From Pseudomonas inefficax (GTDB lineage Bacteria > Pseudomonadota > Gammaproteobacteria > Pseudomonadales > Pseudomonadaceae): 64,000 nucleotides of DNA. Location: NCBI RefSeq assembly GCF_900277125.1, contig NZ_OPYN01000240.1, positions 1 to 64,000 of the forward strand. Direction: 5' to 3'. Shown one piece after another: positions 9,956-19,471 of the stretch. Below the pieces are notes generated by a model. That model did no database searches, was not told the DNA's origin, and was given only the letters and a program-made list of their open reading frames with translations. Numbering within the stretch: position 1 is the first letter of the stretch; each line of letters opens with the position of its first letter. Made by a program: the position numbers and the translations under genes.

Positions 9956-11680
9956 TCAGACAGTCGCGGCGCGTTGGCGCCAGGCTTGGGAGCGGCGCAG
10001 CAGGCCGCGTGAGGCTGCGGCCAGCAGCAGTGAAGCGCAGGCACTGGTCAGCAGAATCAGGGTGGACATGGCGGCGGCACCGCCGACGTTGCCGGCGTCG
10101 TCCATGTTCAGCACCGCGACGGCCGCCAGGATGGTGTCGGGGCTGTACAGGAAGATCGCCGCCGAGACGGTGGTCATCGCCGAGACGAACAGGTAGCGAA
10201 TGATGTCCAGCAGCGCCGGCAGGCAGATCGGCACGGTCACCCGCAGAAAGTGCCTGTACAACGGCGCCTTCAACGACAGCGCGGCGGCCTCGAATTCGCC
10301 GTCTAGCTGGCGCAGGGCGGTGGTAGCGGTCATCTGCGCGGTGGTCAGGTAGTGGGCGATGGTGCACACCATCAGTAGCCCCATGCCGCCGTAGAACACA
10401 TGCAGCGGGTTGCCGTTCAGGTTGAAGAAGAATACGTAGCCCAGGCCCAGCACCAGGCCCGGCACGGCCATGGGGATGAAGCTGAGCAGGCGCAGCGCCT
10501 GGTTGAGCAGGCGTTGGCCCTGGGTCTTCTCCATCAGGTAGGCGCCGGTGAAAATCACCATGCTGCCGATCAGCGCGGTACCGATGGCCATGGTCACGCT
10601 GTTGCGGTAGGCCAGCCAGCCGCCACCGGCGGTGTCCTCGAACATGTAGTGACGCAGCGACAGCGAGAGGTTGTAGGGCCAGAACGTGACCAGCGACGAG
10701 TACACCGCCATGCCGATCACCAGCAACAACACCGCGCATACCAGCAGCACGATCATCAGGAAGCAGGCATCACGGCCCCGCGACGGCTTGGGCTCGAACA
10801 CCTGGGCACGGCCGCTCATGGCCTCGCCCTGGCGCCGGCGCAGCCAGGCATCGACGGTAAAGCTGAGCAGCGCCGGCACCAGCAGCACCATGCCGATCAG
10901 TGCACCACGGCCGAACTGTTGCTGGCCGACCACCGCCTTGTAGGCTTCCAGCGCGAGCACCTGATAATCGCCACCGACCACGACCGGCACACCGAAGTCG
11001 GTGATGGTAAGGGTAAATACCAGGCAGAACGCCGCGAACACTGCCTGGCGCGTGGCCGGCCAGGTAATGCTGGTGAACGCTCGCCAAGGGCCGGCACCCA
11101 TGCTGGACGCTGCGTCGAACAGGCGTGCATCGGCCAGCGACAGCGCCGACAGCAGGATCATCAGGGCATGCGGGAAGGTGTAGATGGCCTCGCCCAACAC
11201 AATGCCCCAGAAGCCGTAGATGTTGTCGCTGAGCAACCCGCGCAGCAGCCCCTGGTTACCGAACAGATAGACCAAGGCGATGGCCGGCAGCATTGACGGC
11301 GCCAACAGCGGCAGCAGCGAAATCCCCCGCCACAGGCCCTTGGCCGGAATCAGCGTGCGTTGCAAGGCATAGGCGAACAGGTAGGCCAGCGGCACCACGA
11401 TGGCTGCCACCGTGAAGGCCACCGACAGGCTGTTGCCCAGCAGCCAGTGGAAGTTTTGACTGGCGAACAGCTCGCGGGCCGCCAGCAGGCCACCACCTTG
11501 GCCCGCTTCGGCACTGAAGCCGCGCCAGAAGATCGCCAGCAGCGGCATCAGCACCGCCAGCACCAGAAGAATCAGCAACAGGCTCTTGCCACCGACGACG
11601 AACAATCGGTCGCACAAGGCGACGCCCGCACGCGGCGCGGCCTTGGCCTGGCTCAACGGCAGGGACATTGGCGCGGCCAT
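9956..11680 (-). CDS. phnU2: Fused permease of the putative 2-aminoethylphosphonate ABC importer
   Basis: The 574-residue inner-membrane protein contains two binding-protein-dependent permease domains in one chain. The two EAA-loop regions are visible: SLADARLFDAASSMGAGPWR in the first half and LDGEFEAAALSLKAPLYR in the second. A single gene therefore supplies the whole channel, as in PhnU2- or AfuB-type systems. The ATG at 11680 lies one base past the TGA of the upstream ATPase gene; an ATG at 11668 is also possible. Eighteen bases separate it from the binding-protein gene downstream. Confidence 0.75.
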   Translation of the reverse strand: MAAPMSLPLSQAKAAPRAGVALCDRLFVVGGKSLLLILLVLAVLMPLLAIFWRGFSAEAGQGGGLLAARELFASQNFHWLLGNSLSVAFTVAAIVVPLAYLFAYALQRTLIPAKGLWRGISLLPLLAPSMLPAIALVYLFGNQGLLRGLLSDNIYGFWGIVLGEAIYTFPHALMILLSALSLADARLFDAASSMGAGPWRAFTSITWPATRQAVFAAFCLVFTLTITDFGVPVVVGGDYQVLALEAYKAVVGQQQFGRGALIGMVLLVPALLSFTVDAWLRRRQGEAMSGRAQVFEPKPSRGRDACFLMIVLLVCAVLLLVIGMAVYSSLVTFWPYNLSLSLRHYMFEDTAGGGWLAYRNSVTMAIGTALIGSMVIFTGAYLMEKTQGQRLLNQALRLLSFIPMAVPGLVLGLGYVFFFNLNGNPLHVFYGGMGLLMVCTIAHYLTTAQMTATTALRQLDGEFEAAALSLKAPLYRHFLRVTVPICLPALLDIIRYLFVSAMTTVSAAIFLYSPDTILAAVAVLNMDDAGNVGGAAAMSTLILLTSACASLLLAAASRGLLRRSQAWRQRAATV

Positions 11681-11681
11681 C

Positions 11682-12740
11682 TCAGGCAAAAACCTGCAGG
11701 CTCTGTGGCGGCAGCGCCACCCAGATGTCCTGTGAGCCCAGCCGCGGCATGGCCTCGGGGGCCAGCTCCGCCAGCAGTGCATGGCCAGGCAGCGCCTTGA
11801 GCTCAAAGCTCATGCGGCAGCGGTTACCGAGGAAGGTAATTTCACGGACCATGGCCGGGAACAGGTTTTCTTCGTGCACCGCCGGGTTGACCGTGATCGC
11901 CTCCGGGCGGCAGAACAGCCGGCCGCTGCCCGCCCGGGCGGAACCTGGTGCCAGGCGCATGTTCATGCCACCGACCTGGGCATGGCTGTCACTGCTGCGC
12001 TGGAACGGCAACCAGTTGCCCTGGCCGACGAACTCGGCAACGAACGGCGTGGTCGGCCGGTCGTAGATTTCCTGAGGGGTGGCGTACTGCTCGACCTGGC
12101 CGTTGTTCATCACCGCAATACGGTCGGCCATCAGCATGGCCTCGTCCTGGTTGTGGGTGACCATCAGCGTGGTGATACCCAGCTGGCGCTGCAGCTGGCG
12201 CAGTTCGGTGCACAGGTGCTCGCGCACCCGGGCGTCCAACGCCGACATCGGCTCGTCCAGCAGCAGCAACGATGGCGACGGTGCCAGCGCGCGGGCCAGG
12301 GCCACACGCTGCTGCTGGCCACCTGAAAGCTGACCGGGGTATTTCTTCTCGCTGCCGGCCAGGCCCACCAGTTCGAGCATTTCGGCCACGCGCTGGCGGG
12401 CCTGCTCGCGGCTACTGCCAGTCAGGCCATAGGCGATGTTGGCTTCGACGGTGAGGTTGGGGAACAGCGCATAGGACTGGAACAGGATGCCGTAGTCACG
12501 GGCCTGGGGTGGCAGCTCGGAGATATCGCGCTCGCCGATGTACAACGTACCGCGGTCCTGGCGCTCCAGGCCGGCGATGCAGCGCAACAGTGTGGTCTTG
12601 CCGCAGCCGGACGGGCCGAGCAGACACACCAGTTCGCCGGCGGCGATGTCCAGCGAGACATCATTCAGCGCCGTGAAGGCGCCGAAGCGCTTGTGGATGT
12701 TGCGCACTTTCATCTGTGCGCCGGGGGTGGTGTGGTTCAT
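11682..12740 (-). CDS. phnT2: ATPase of the putative 2-aminoethylphosphonate ABC importer
   Basis: The 352-residue protein has Walker [10 protein letters not shown] (about residue 42), signature LSGGQQQRVALARAL, Walker B LLLLDEPMSALD and the switch histidine in MVTHNQDEA, then a TOBE-like C-terminal domain. It is the first gene of the three-gene importer operon and energises the fused permease that follows. Similar ATPases serve iron(III) and polyamine uptake, so the substrate is assigned from the operon context only. Confidence 0.75.
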   Translation of the reverse strand: MNHTTPGAQMKVRNIHKRFGAFTALNDVSLDIAAGELVCLLGPSGCGKTTLLRCIAGLERQDRGTLYIGERDISELPPQARDYGILFQSYALFPNLTVEANIAYGLTGSSREQARQRVAEMLELVGLAGSEKKYPGQLSGGQQQRVALARALAPSPSLLLLDEPMSALDARVREHLCTELRQLQRQLGITTLMVTHNQDEAMLMADRIAVMNNGQVEQYATPQEIYDRPTTPFVAEFVGQGNWLPFQRSSDSHAQVGGMNMRLAPGSARAGSGRLFCRPEAITVNPAVHEENLFPAMVREITFLGNRCRMSFELKALPGHALLAELAPEAMPRLGSQDIWVALPPQSLQVFA

Positions 12741-12857
12741 GGCAGGGCCTCATCGAAGAGATGGGGGCCATGCTAGGAAGGCTGTGCGAAGGTTCTGTGG
12801 CTTTAGGGCAAAAGCGGGTGATAGTGGTATAGGCAGATTTTGTAATGGCCTTCGCGG

Positions 12858-12950
12858 GCCTCTTCGCGGGTAAACCCGCTCCCACAGGGATCGCGTCGCA
12901 TCTGAAGGCTGTGCAGTACCTGTGGGAGCGGGTTTACCCGCGAAGAGGCC
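12858..12950. repeat. REP pair, GTGG type, inward arrangement
   Basis: Inverted copies lie between the LysR gene and the importer ATPase gene on the same strand, and may end or attenuate read-through. Confidence 0.9.
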
Positions 12951-12959
12951 AACACAGGT

Positions 12960-13829
12960 CTAGAACTGTGAACCGGCCACTTCTTGCGCCACCCCCAGGA
13001 ACGCCGCCGGCAACCGGGCCTGGCGCCGCTCCTTCAGGCAATACAGGTACTCATGCATCACCGGCGCGTTATCCAGCGCCAGCACCCGCAATTCAGGGTT
13101 GTGCGGCACCTCATGCCGGGCAATCACGCTGATACCGATATTGCGCAGCACCGCCTCGCGGATCGACTCGCGGCTGCCAATCTCCAGCAATGCCGTGGCC
13201 TTCACCCCGGCCTCCTGCATCATCTGCTCGGTCAGCTTGCGCGTGGTCGAGCCTTTCTCGCGCATCAGCAGGCAATGCCCGGCCACTACGTCGATGGACA
13301 CCGCCTGGCGGTGTGCCAACGGGTGGTTGCGATGCACCGCCACTACCAATGGATCAATCCCCAGCACCCGCCGCACCAGCCGCGAGTCTTCCAGTAGCTG
13401 CGACGAAGCGGCGATATCCACCCGGTAGTCCTCGAGCATCTCCAGCACCTGCTGCGAGTTGCCGATTTCCACCGCTACTTCCACCTGCGGCAGGCGTTCG
13501 CGGTAGATCTTCACCAGGTCGAGAATGTAGTAAGGCGCCGTGGCCGCAATGCGCAAGCTGCCCTGGGCCTGGCCGCTGTTGCGCAGCTCGAACTCGATGT
13601 CGGCCTCCTGCTGCAACAATGCCTTGACCATCGGTAGCAGACGCACGCCCTCCTCGCTCAGCACCAGGCGCCGCCCGCCGCGGTAGAACAGCTCAACCGC
13701 GTACTGGCTCTCCAGGTTGCGAATCTGCGTGGTCACCGTGGGCTGGCTGAGCCCGAGCTTCTTCGCCGCCAGGGTGATGCTGCCCAGACGGGCCACCATG
13801 TAGAAGGCTTTCAGCTCCGAACTCAGCAT
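12960..13829 (-). CDS. LysR-family regulator, aminoethylphosphonate-associated type
   Basis: The 289-residue protein has an N-terminal winged helix-turn-helix (residues 5-60, SITLAAKKLGLSQPTVTTQ) and a LysR substrate-binding domain. It lies upstream of, and in the same direction as, the phosphonate importer, separated from it by a REP pair, which suggests that it controls that operon. Its start codon is only 9 bases after the cadA stop, and its ribosome site GAGGACG overlaps that stop, so it may also be read from the cadA transcript. No phosphonate-degrading enzyme gene is in the window. The ligand is inferred. Confidence 0.78.
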   Translation of the reverse strand: MLSSELKAFYMVARLGSITLAAKKLGLSQPTVTTQIRNLESQYAVELFYRGGRRLVLSEEGVRLLPMVKALLQQEADIEFELRNSGQAQGSLRIAATAPYYILDLVKIYRERLPQVEVAVEIGNSQQVLEMLEDYRVDIAASSQLLEDSRLVRRVLGIDPLVVAVHRNHPLAHRQAVSIDVVAGHCLLMREKGSTTRKLTEQMMQEAGVKATALLEIGSRESIREAVLRNIGISVIARHEVPHNPELRVLALDNAPVMHEYLYCLKERRQARLPAAFLGVAQEVAGSQF

Positions 13830-13838
13830 GCACGTCCT

Positions 13839-16052
13839 CTATTTGCGCAACAGGCGCAAGCCGTTGAATACCACCAACAGGCTCACGCCCATGTCGGCAA
13901 ACACCGCCATCCACATGGTGGCCATGCCGGCAAAGGTGATCGCCAGGAATATCGCCTTGATGCCCAACGCCAGAACGATGTTCTGCATGAGGATCGCCGC
14001 ACTTTGGCGCGACAGCCTGACGAAGGCCGGGATCTTCCGCAAGTCATCGTCCATCAGCGCCACATCGGCCGTCTCGATGGCAGTGTCGGTACCGGCCGCC
14101 GCCATGGCAAAACCGATCTCGGCGCGGGCCAGCGCCGGGGCGTCGTTGATGCCGTCACCGACCATGCCCACCCGATGGCCCTGGGCGTACAGGGCTTCGA
14201 TGCTCTTGAGCTTGTCGGCTGGCAGCAGGTTGCCTTCGGCACGGTCGATACCCACCACAGTGGCGATGGCTTGGGCGGTATGCGGATTGTCACCGGTCAG
14301 CATGACAGTCTTGATGCCCAGTTCATGCAGCTCGGCGATCGCCTGGCGACTGCTTTCCTTGACCGTGTCGGCCACCGCGAACAGCGCCAACGGGCCGGAG
14401 CGGTCGAGCAGCAGCACAACGGTCTTGCCCTGGCGCTCCAGCGCATCCAGCTGGGTCTCGAGCTCGGGCGAGCACAGTCCCAGCTCCTCGACCAGACGGT
14501 GGTTACCCAGGTGGTAAACCTCACCCGCGATGGTACCGCGCACGCCGCGCCCGGCCAGGGCAGCAAAGTCATCGACCTCGCTCAAGGCCAGGCCTTGCTC
14601 CTTGCCGAACTGGGCAATGGCGCGGGAAACCGGGTGGTCCGAACGCTCGCCCAGGCTGGCGGCCAGGGCTTGCGCGCGGCCTTCGAACAGCGGCTCCAGC
14701 ACCTTAGCGTCGGTCTGCACAGGTTTGCCATGGGTGATGGTGCCGGTCTTGTCCAGGGCCAGGAAGTCCAGCTGGCGCCCGCCTTCCAGGTACACCCCAC
14801 CCTTGATCAGGATGCCCTTGCGAGCGGCGGCGGCCAGGCCGCTGACGATGGTCACCGGGGTCGAGATCACGAGGGCGCATGGGCAGGCCACCACCAGCAG
14901 CACCAGGGCCCGATAGACCCAGTCGAACCAGGCACCAGCCATGAACAGCGGCGGTATCACCGCAACGGCAAGAGCGATAGCGAACACCACCGGGGTATAG
15001 ATGCGCGAGAAGCGGTCGACGAAACGCTGGGTAGGCGCCCGTGCGCCTTGCGCTTCCTCGACGGCCTTGATGATACGCGCCAGGGTCGACTGCCCGGCAG
15101 CAGCGGTAACGCGGAACTCCAGCGCCCCTGCCTGGTTGATGGTGCCGGCGAACAGTTTATCGCCCACGGCCTTTTCCACTGGCAGGCTTTCGCCGGTGAT
15201 CGGTGCCTGATCGACGCTGGATTGCCCGCTGGTCACTTCACCGTCCAAGCCAATGCGCTCGCCTGGGCGTACCCGCACCAGGGCACCGATGGCCACCTCT
15301 CGCACCTCCACTTCCCGCCATTGGCCATCGGCCTGGCGCACGGTGGCCATGTCGGGGGTGAGCTGCATCAGGCCGCCGATGGCGTTGCGCGCGCGGTCCA
15401 GCGAGCGGGCTTCGATCAGCTCGGCGACGGTGAACAGCACCATCACCATGGCCGCTTCCGGCCATTGGCCGATCAGCACTGCGCCAGTCACGGCAATGCT
15501 CATCAGCGCGTTGATGTTGAGGTTGCGGTTTTTCAGGGCGATCCAGCCCTTCTTGTAGGTACCCAGACCACAGCCGAGGATCGCTGCCAGCGCCAACATC
15601 GCCACCGCCCACTCCGGGGCCAGCGCGGCAAAATGCACGATTTCGGCGGCGACAGCGGCAATACCCGACAGCGCCAGCGGCCACCAGCGGGTCTTGGCCA
15701 CTTGTACTGCGCTGGCGGGGCCGTCGTCTTCGGCGCCAAGCGGCTCGGCTTTCATGCCCAGGCTATCGATGGCCTGCTCGATTTCAGCGGTGCCGCCCAG
15801 GGTATGGCGAACGCCAAGCACACGGTTGATCAGGTTGAATTCCAGCTGCTCGATACCGGCCAGCTTGCCCAGCTTGTCCTGGATCAAGGTCTGCTCGGTA
15901 GGGCAGTCCATGGCCTCGATGCGGAAACGGCTGAACTGGGCATGGCTGCTGGCCTTTTCGCTCAGTTGGACCAATGCTGGCGCAGCAGAGCTGCCACAGC
16001 AGGCATGGGCGTGGTGATCGTGCTTGTGTTCGTGGCTGACAGGCTGGTTCAT
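13839..16052 (-). CDS. cadA: Zn/Cd/Pb-exporting P1B-type ATPase
   Basis: The 737-residue inner-membrane pump exports divalent heavy metals using ATP. It has a His/Cys-rich N-terminus ([13 protein letters not shown], about residues 7-19), then an HMA-like domain with MDCPTEQT, and the transmembrane metal site CPC near residue 390 (ACPCALVIS). The phosphorylated aspartate lies in DKTGT near 433, and the hinge [11 protein letters not shown] is present. The ATG at 16052 follows AAGGATGACCCC; an upstream in-frame start at 16091 would run into the operator and is rejected. It is divergent from cadR, which controls it. Confidence 0.93.
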   Translation of the reverse strand: MNQPVSHEHKHDHHAHACCGSSAAPALVQLSEKASSHAQFSRFRIEAMDCPTEQTLIQDKLGKLAGIEQLEFNLINRVLGVRHTLGGTAEIEQAIDSLGMKAEPLGAEDDGPASAVQVAKTRWWPLALSGIAAVAAEIVHFAALAPEWAVAMLALAAILGCGLGTYKKGWIALKNRNLNINALMSIAVTGAVLIGQWPEAAMVMVLFTVAELIEARSLDRARNAIGGLMQLTPDMATVRQADGQWREVEVREVAIGALVRVRPGERIGLDGEVTSGQSSVDQAPITGESLPVEKAVGDKLFAGTINQAGALEFRVTAAAGQSTLARIIKAVEEAQGARAPTQRFVDRFSRIYTPVVFAIALAVAVIPPLFMAGAWFDWVYRALVLLVVACPCALVISTPVTIVSGLAAAARKGILIKGGVYLEGGRQLDFLALDKTGTITHGKPVQTDAKVLEPLFEGRAQALAASLGERSDHPVSRAIAQFGKEQGLALSEVDDFAALAGRGVRGTIAGEVYHLGNHRLVEELGLCSPELETQLDALERQGKTVVLLLDRSGPLALFAVADTVKESSRQAIAELHELGIKTVMLTGDNPHTAQAIATVVGIDRAEGNLLPADKLKSIEALYAQGHRVGMVGDGINDAPALARAEIGFAMAAAGTDTAIETADVALMDDDLRKIPAFVRLSRQSAAILMQNIVLALGIKAIFLAITFAGMATMWMAVFADMGVSLLVVFNGLRLLRK

Positions 16053-16080
16053 GGGGTCATCCTTAATTTGAGCCTGTTGC

Positions 16081-16113
16081 CAAGTGAACACCCTGTAGCC
16101 ACTATAGGGTCAA
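16081..16113 (-). promoter_or_regulatory. CadR-controlled cadA promoter and operator
   Basis: On the minus strand TTGACC (16113-16108) is a -35 element. An interrupted palindrome runs from 16110 to 16090, with arms ACCCT and AGGGT and inner AG/CT symmetry. A candidate -10, TTCACT, ends near 16083, giving a long spacer of about 19 bases. Overlap of a dyad with an over-long spacer is the hallmark of MerR-family promoters, in which the bound regulator untwists the DNA. It lies 24-57 bases upstream of the cadR start, so CadR probably also represses itself. Confidence 0.8.
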
Positions 16114-16136
16114 GCCACTTGCTGGAGAATTTGCTG

Positions 16137-16580
16137 ATGAAGATCGGAGAGCTGGCCAAAGCCACCGACTGCGCGGTGGAAACCATCCGCTACTACGAGC
16201 GCGAACAGCTGCTGCCGGAGCCGGCGCGCAGCGACGGCAACTACCGGCTGTACACCCAGGCCCATGTCGAGCGGCTGACCTTCATCCGCAACTGCCGCAC
16301 CCTGGACATGACCCTGGATGAGATCCGCAGCCTGCTACGCCTGCGCGACAGCCCCGATGATTCGTGCGGCAGCGTCAATGCGCTGATCGACGAGCATATC
16401 GAGCATGTGCAGGCACGGATCGATGGTCTGGTGGCGTTGCAGGAACAGCTGGTGGAGCTGCGGCGGCGCTGCAATGCGCAAGGGGCGGAATGCGCGATCT
16501 TGCAGCAATTGGAGACGAATGGGGCGGTATCGGTGCCGGAAACCGAGCATTCGCATGTGGGGCGAAGCCACGGGCATTGA
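16137..16580 (+). CDS. cadR: CadR, MerR-family Cd(II)/Zn(II) regulator
   Basis: The 147-residue protein has a MerR DNA-binding domain (MKIGELAKATDCAVETIRYY) and a dimerisation helix. The metal-site cysteines Cys77, Cys112 and Cys119 described for P. putida CadR are all present. The His-rich tail HSHVGRSHGH matches the secondary histidine site of CadR. The start is the ATG at 16137 after GGAGAATTTGCTG; the longer frame upstream reads backwards through cadA and is not coding. It activates divergent cadA through the operator between the two genes. Confidence 0.95.
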   Translation: MKIGELAKATDCAVETIRYYEREQLLPEPARSDGNYRLYTQAHVERLTFIRNCRTLDMTLDEIRSLLRLRDSPDDSCGSVNALIDEHIEHVQARIDGLVALQEQLVELRRRCNAQGAECAILQQLETNGAVSVPETEHSHVGRSHGH

Positions 16581-16603
16581 GCCAAAAGCATTCGCGGCGG
16601 TTC

Positions 16604-16692
16604 GGCGCCCCGGCACGCCCGCTCCCACAGGCATTCCACAGGGCCAAGCCTTGTGCGATCCCTGTGGGAGCGGGCGTGCCCGCGAATAGGCC
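16604..16692. repeat. REP pair, GTGG type, inward arrangement
   Basis: Inverted copies, the left one slightly degenerate, lie between convergent cadR and thyA. Confidence 0.88.
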
Positions 16693-16713
16693 AGTTCAGG
16701 AGAAGGGGATCTG

Positions 16714-17685
16714 TCAGACCGCCATCGGCGCTGTCATCGGCGCATGATGCTCATACCCTTCCAGCCAGAAATCGCTCGGCTCGATCTTCTCCAGCCACTC
16801 CGGCTCGTACTTGCCCGTCTCGGCAAACGCCGGCACGCGGTCGCTGATCACCAGCTTCGGTGCCTCCAGCGGCTCACGCTTGAGCTGCTCGTTGAGCATG
16901 TCCAGGTGGTTTTCATACACATGGGCATCGCCAATGAAGTAGGTGAACCAGCGCGGGGTATAGCCGGTCAGACGGCCGAACAGCGACAGCAGCGCCGCGC
17001 CTTCGGTGAGGTTGAACGGCGTACCCAGGCCCAGGTCGTTTGAGCGGATGTAGAGGGTCAGGGAAATCTCCCTGGTCTCCACATTCGGGTGGAACTGGTA
17101 CAGAAGGTGGCACGGCGGCAGGGCCATTTCGTCCAGCTGCGCACAGTTCCAGCCGTGGAACAGGATACGGCGGCTGCCCGGGTCATTGGCGATGGTGTCC
17201 AGGCACTGGCGCACCTGGTCGATGGCCTTGTACAGGATGACGAATGCGACACCGTCCTCCTCGTCCTGGGCGATGCGGCGGAAGCCTGCCTTCTCGGCCA
17301 TCTGGATGGCCGCCGGGTTGCTCAGCGGAATGCGCTTGTAGCCCGGCCACTGGCGCCATTGCACGCCGTAGATCTCGCCCAGGTCGTCATGGCCCTGGCG
17401 GAACGGGTTGGCCAGCCACTGGGCGTTCTCGTTGGCGTTCTGGTCCCAGACCTTGCAGCCCAGCTCGCGGAATTCACCGGCGTTCTTCACGCCACGCAGG
17501 AAACCGACCATTTCGCCGATCGCCGACTTGAACGCCAGTTTGCGCGTGGTAATGGCCGGGAAGCCCTTCTGCAAGTCGAAACGCAGCATGGCGCCCGGCA
17601 GGCTGATGGTGCGGATGCCGGTGCGGTTGCCTTGCAGCGTGCCGTTGTCGATGACGTCGCGGACCAGGTCTAAATACTGTTTCAT
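16714..17685 (-). CDS. thyA: Thymidylate synthase
   Basis: The 323-residue cytoplasmic enzyme methylates dUMP to dTMP, producing dihydrofolate. The catalytic cysteine lies in [12 protein letters not shown], and the dUMP-binding segment [20 protein letters not shown] is intact. It is about 60 residues longer than E. coli ThyA; an extra segment lies between [12 protein letters not shown] and [11 protein letters not shown], as in other pseudomonads. It follows lgt by 48 bases on the same strand, with a strong hairpin between them. The lgt-thyA order is widely conserved in gamma-proteobacteria. Confidence 0.96.
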   Translation of the reverse strand: MKQYLDLVRDVIDNGTLQGNRTGIRTISLPGAMLRFDLQKGFPAITTRKLAFKSAIGEMVGFLRGVKNAGEFRELGCKVWDQNANENAQWLANPFRQGHDDLGEIYGVQWRQWPGYKRIPLSNPAAIQMAEKAGFRRIAQDEEDGVAFVILYKAIDQVRQCLDTIANDPGSRRILFHGWNCAQLDEMALPPCHLLYQFHPNVETREISLTLYIRSNDLGLGTPFNLTEGAALLSLFGRLTGYTPRWFTYFIGDAHVYENHLDMLNEQLKREPLEAPKLVISDRVPAFAETGKYEPEWLEKIEPSDFWLEGYEHHAPMTAPMAV

Positions 17686-17703
17686 GGCTTACCTGTAACG
17701 AGA

Positions 17704-17728
17704 ACGGCAGGGGGATCGCCCCTGCCGT
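17704..17728 (-). other. Intergenic hairpin between lgt and thyA
   Basis: A perfect 10-bp inverted repeat, ACGGCAGGGG/CCCCTGCCGT with a 5-base loop, sits in the 48-base lgt-thyA gap. No T-run follows on the transcribed strand, so a processing or stability hairpin is more likely than a terminator. Confidence 0.6.
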
Positions 17729-17733
17729 GGAAA

Positions 17734-18543
17734 TCAGACGGCGGCCTTGGCCGTCGGTTTACGGTTGTAGGCCCACCAGATCAGGAATATGCCGCCAACG
17801 ATCATCGGCACACACAGCAACTGACCCATGGTCAACCAGCCGAAGGCTATGTAGCCGAGCTGGGCGTCGGGTACGCGCACGAATTCCACGATAAAGCGGA
17901 AAATGCCGTAGAACAGCGCGAACATGCCGGAAACGGCCATGGTCGGGCGCGGCTTGCGCGAGTACAGCCAGAGAATGACGAATAATGCCACACCTTCCAG
18001 CGCGAATTGGTACAGCTGCGACGGGTGACGCGGCAGCTGCGCCGGGTCGCTGAATGGCGGGAAGACCATCGCCCATGGCACATCGGTGGCCTTGCCCCAC
18101 AGCTCGGCGTTGATGAAGTTGCCGATGCGCCCGGCCCCCAGGCCGATCGGCACCAGCGGGGCGACGAAGTCCATCAGCTCGAAGAACGACTTGTTGTTGC
18201 GCTTGCCGAACCACAAGGCCGCCAGCATCACGCCGATGAAACCGCCATGGAACGACATGCCACCCTTCCATACCTCGAAGATAAGCGTCGGGTTGGCCAG
18301 GTAGGCGTGCAGGTCGTAGAACAGCACGTAGCCCAGGCGGCCACCGACGATCACGCCCATCGACAGCCAGAACACCAGGTCGGAGAGCTTTTCGCGCGTC
18401 CAGGTGGGGTCGAAGCGGTTCAGTCGGCGCGAGGCGAGCAGCCAGGCACCGCCGATGCCGACCAGGTACATCAGGCCGTACCAATGGATTTTCAGCGGCC
18501 CGATGGCGAGGGCCACGGGGTCTATCTGCGGGTAAGGCAGCAT
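17734..18543 (-). CDS. lgt: Prolipoprotein diacylglyceryl transferase
   Basis: The 269-residue inner-membrane enzyme transfers diacylglycerol from phosphatidylglycerol to the lipobox cysteine of lipoprotein precursors. The Lgt signature [13 protein letters not shown] is present, as is the N-terminal [10 protein letters not shown] with the conserved His/Tyr. About seven hydrophobic spans can be seen. It starts 16 bases after the tauE-like gene ends and precedes thyA, so a three-gene transcription unit is likely. It would modify the lipoproteins encoded elsewhere in the window, such as the binding protein at 40959-41831. Confidence 0.95.
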   Translation of the reverse strand: MLPYPQIDPVALAIGPLKIHWYGLMYLVGIGGAWLLASRRLNRFDPTWTREKLSDLVFWLSMGVIVGGRLGYVLFYDLHAYLANPTLIFEVWKGGMSFHGGFIGVMLAALWFGKRNNKSFFELMDFVAPLVPIGLGAGRIGNFINAELWGKATDVPWAMVFPPFSDPAQLPRHPSQLYQFALEGVALFVILWLYSRKPRPTMAVSGMFALFYGIFRFIVEFVRVPDAQLGYIAFGWLTMGQLLCVPMIVGGIFLIWWAYNRKPTAKAAV

Positions 18544-18559
18544 GGAACTTCCTCTCGAT

Positions 18560-19342
18560 TCAAATCAAAAAGCTGAGGCCGACACAGAACAACAGGGCTG
18601 CGAACAGGCGTTTCAACAAACGTGGCGACAGCTTGTGCGCCAGGCGCGCGCCGAAGCGGGCGAAAAACATGCTGGTCACGGCAATGCCGAGCAGCGCCGG
18701 CAGGTATACGTAACCCAGGCTGTGGGCCGGCAAGTGCTCCTCGTGCCAACCCAGCAGCATGAAACTGAAGGCACTGGCCAAGGCAATCGGCAGGCCACAG
18801 GCCGAAGATGTGGCCACTGCCTGCTGCATGGGCAGGCTGCGCCAGGTCAGGAACGGCACGGTCAGCGAACCGCCGCCGATGCCGAAAATGGCCGAAGCCC
18901 AGCCGATCACCCCACCTGCACCGATCAGCGCGGGCTTGCCGGGGATACCACGACTGGCCTTGGGCTTGAGGTCCAGGGCCATCTGCGCGGCGATGACCAG
19001 GGCGAACACCCCGATGATCTTTTGCAGCAGCGGCCCCTGGATCAGTGAGGCGGTCTTGGCCCCGACACCGGCCCCAAGGAGGATGCCGAGGGTCATCCAG
19101 GCAAAGATCGGCCATTGCACCGCGCCCTTGCGATGGTGCTCGAGCACGGCGTTGATCGAGGTGAAGACGATGGTTGCCAGCGAGGTACCGACCGCCAGGT
19201 GGGTCAGCACCGAGGCATCGAAACCTTGCAGCGTGAAGCTGAACACCAGCACCGGCACGATGATTATGCCGCCGCCTACGCCGAACAGGCCGGCCAGCAC
19301 ACCGGCACAGGCCCCCAACAGCAGATAGAGCACGAATTCCAT
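18560..19342 (-). CDS. TauE/SafE-family sulfite exporter-like membrane protein
   Basis: The 260-residue protein is almost entirely hydrophobic, with two repeats of the TauE/SafE type: [17 protein letters not shown] near the N-terminus and [17 protein letters not shown] in the second half. The glycine-rich motif at the start of each repeat is characteristic of the family. The ATG at 19342 follows GGGGAAGACGA; an upstream TTG in frame is rejected. Family members export sulfite, sulfoacetate or related anions. The substrate here is unknown. The same arrangement next to lgt is common in pseudomonads. Confidence 0.85.
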   Translation of the reverse strand: MEFVLYLLLGACAGVLAGLFGVGGGIIIVPVLVFSFTLQGFDASVLTHLAVGTSLATIVFTSINAVLEHHRKGAVQWPIFAWMTLGILLGAGVGAKTASLIQGPLLQKIIGVFALVIAAQMALDLKPKASRGIPGKPALIGAGGVIGWASAIFGIGGGSLTVPFLTWRSLPMQQAVATSSACGLPIALASAFSFMLLGWHEEHLPAHSLGYVYLPALLGIAVTSMFFARFGARLAHKLSPRLLKRLFAALLFCVGLSFLI

Positions 19343-19471
19343 TCGTCTTCCCCGAGAAAACAATGCGGCATGGTAACGGAAGCCGGGCCCGGGGCTCTAG
19401 TGAACAGTGTGTCAGGATGGATCCTCCCTGCCGCTGTGCGTACAGTGGCAAAAAACCCAGAGGCCTGACCG

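Noticed and set aside
14004-16136. Plus-strand open frame running into cadR from inside the cadA region
   Set aside because: It is antisense to cadA and crosses the CadR operator. The family start at 16137 has its own ribosome site.
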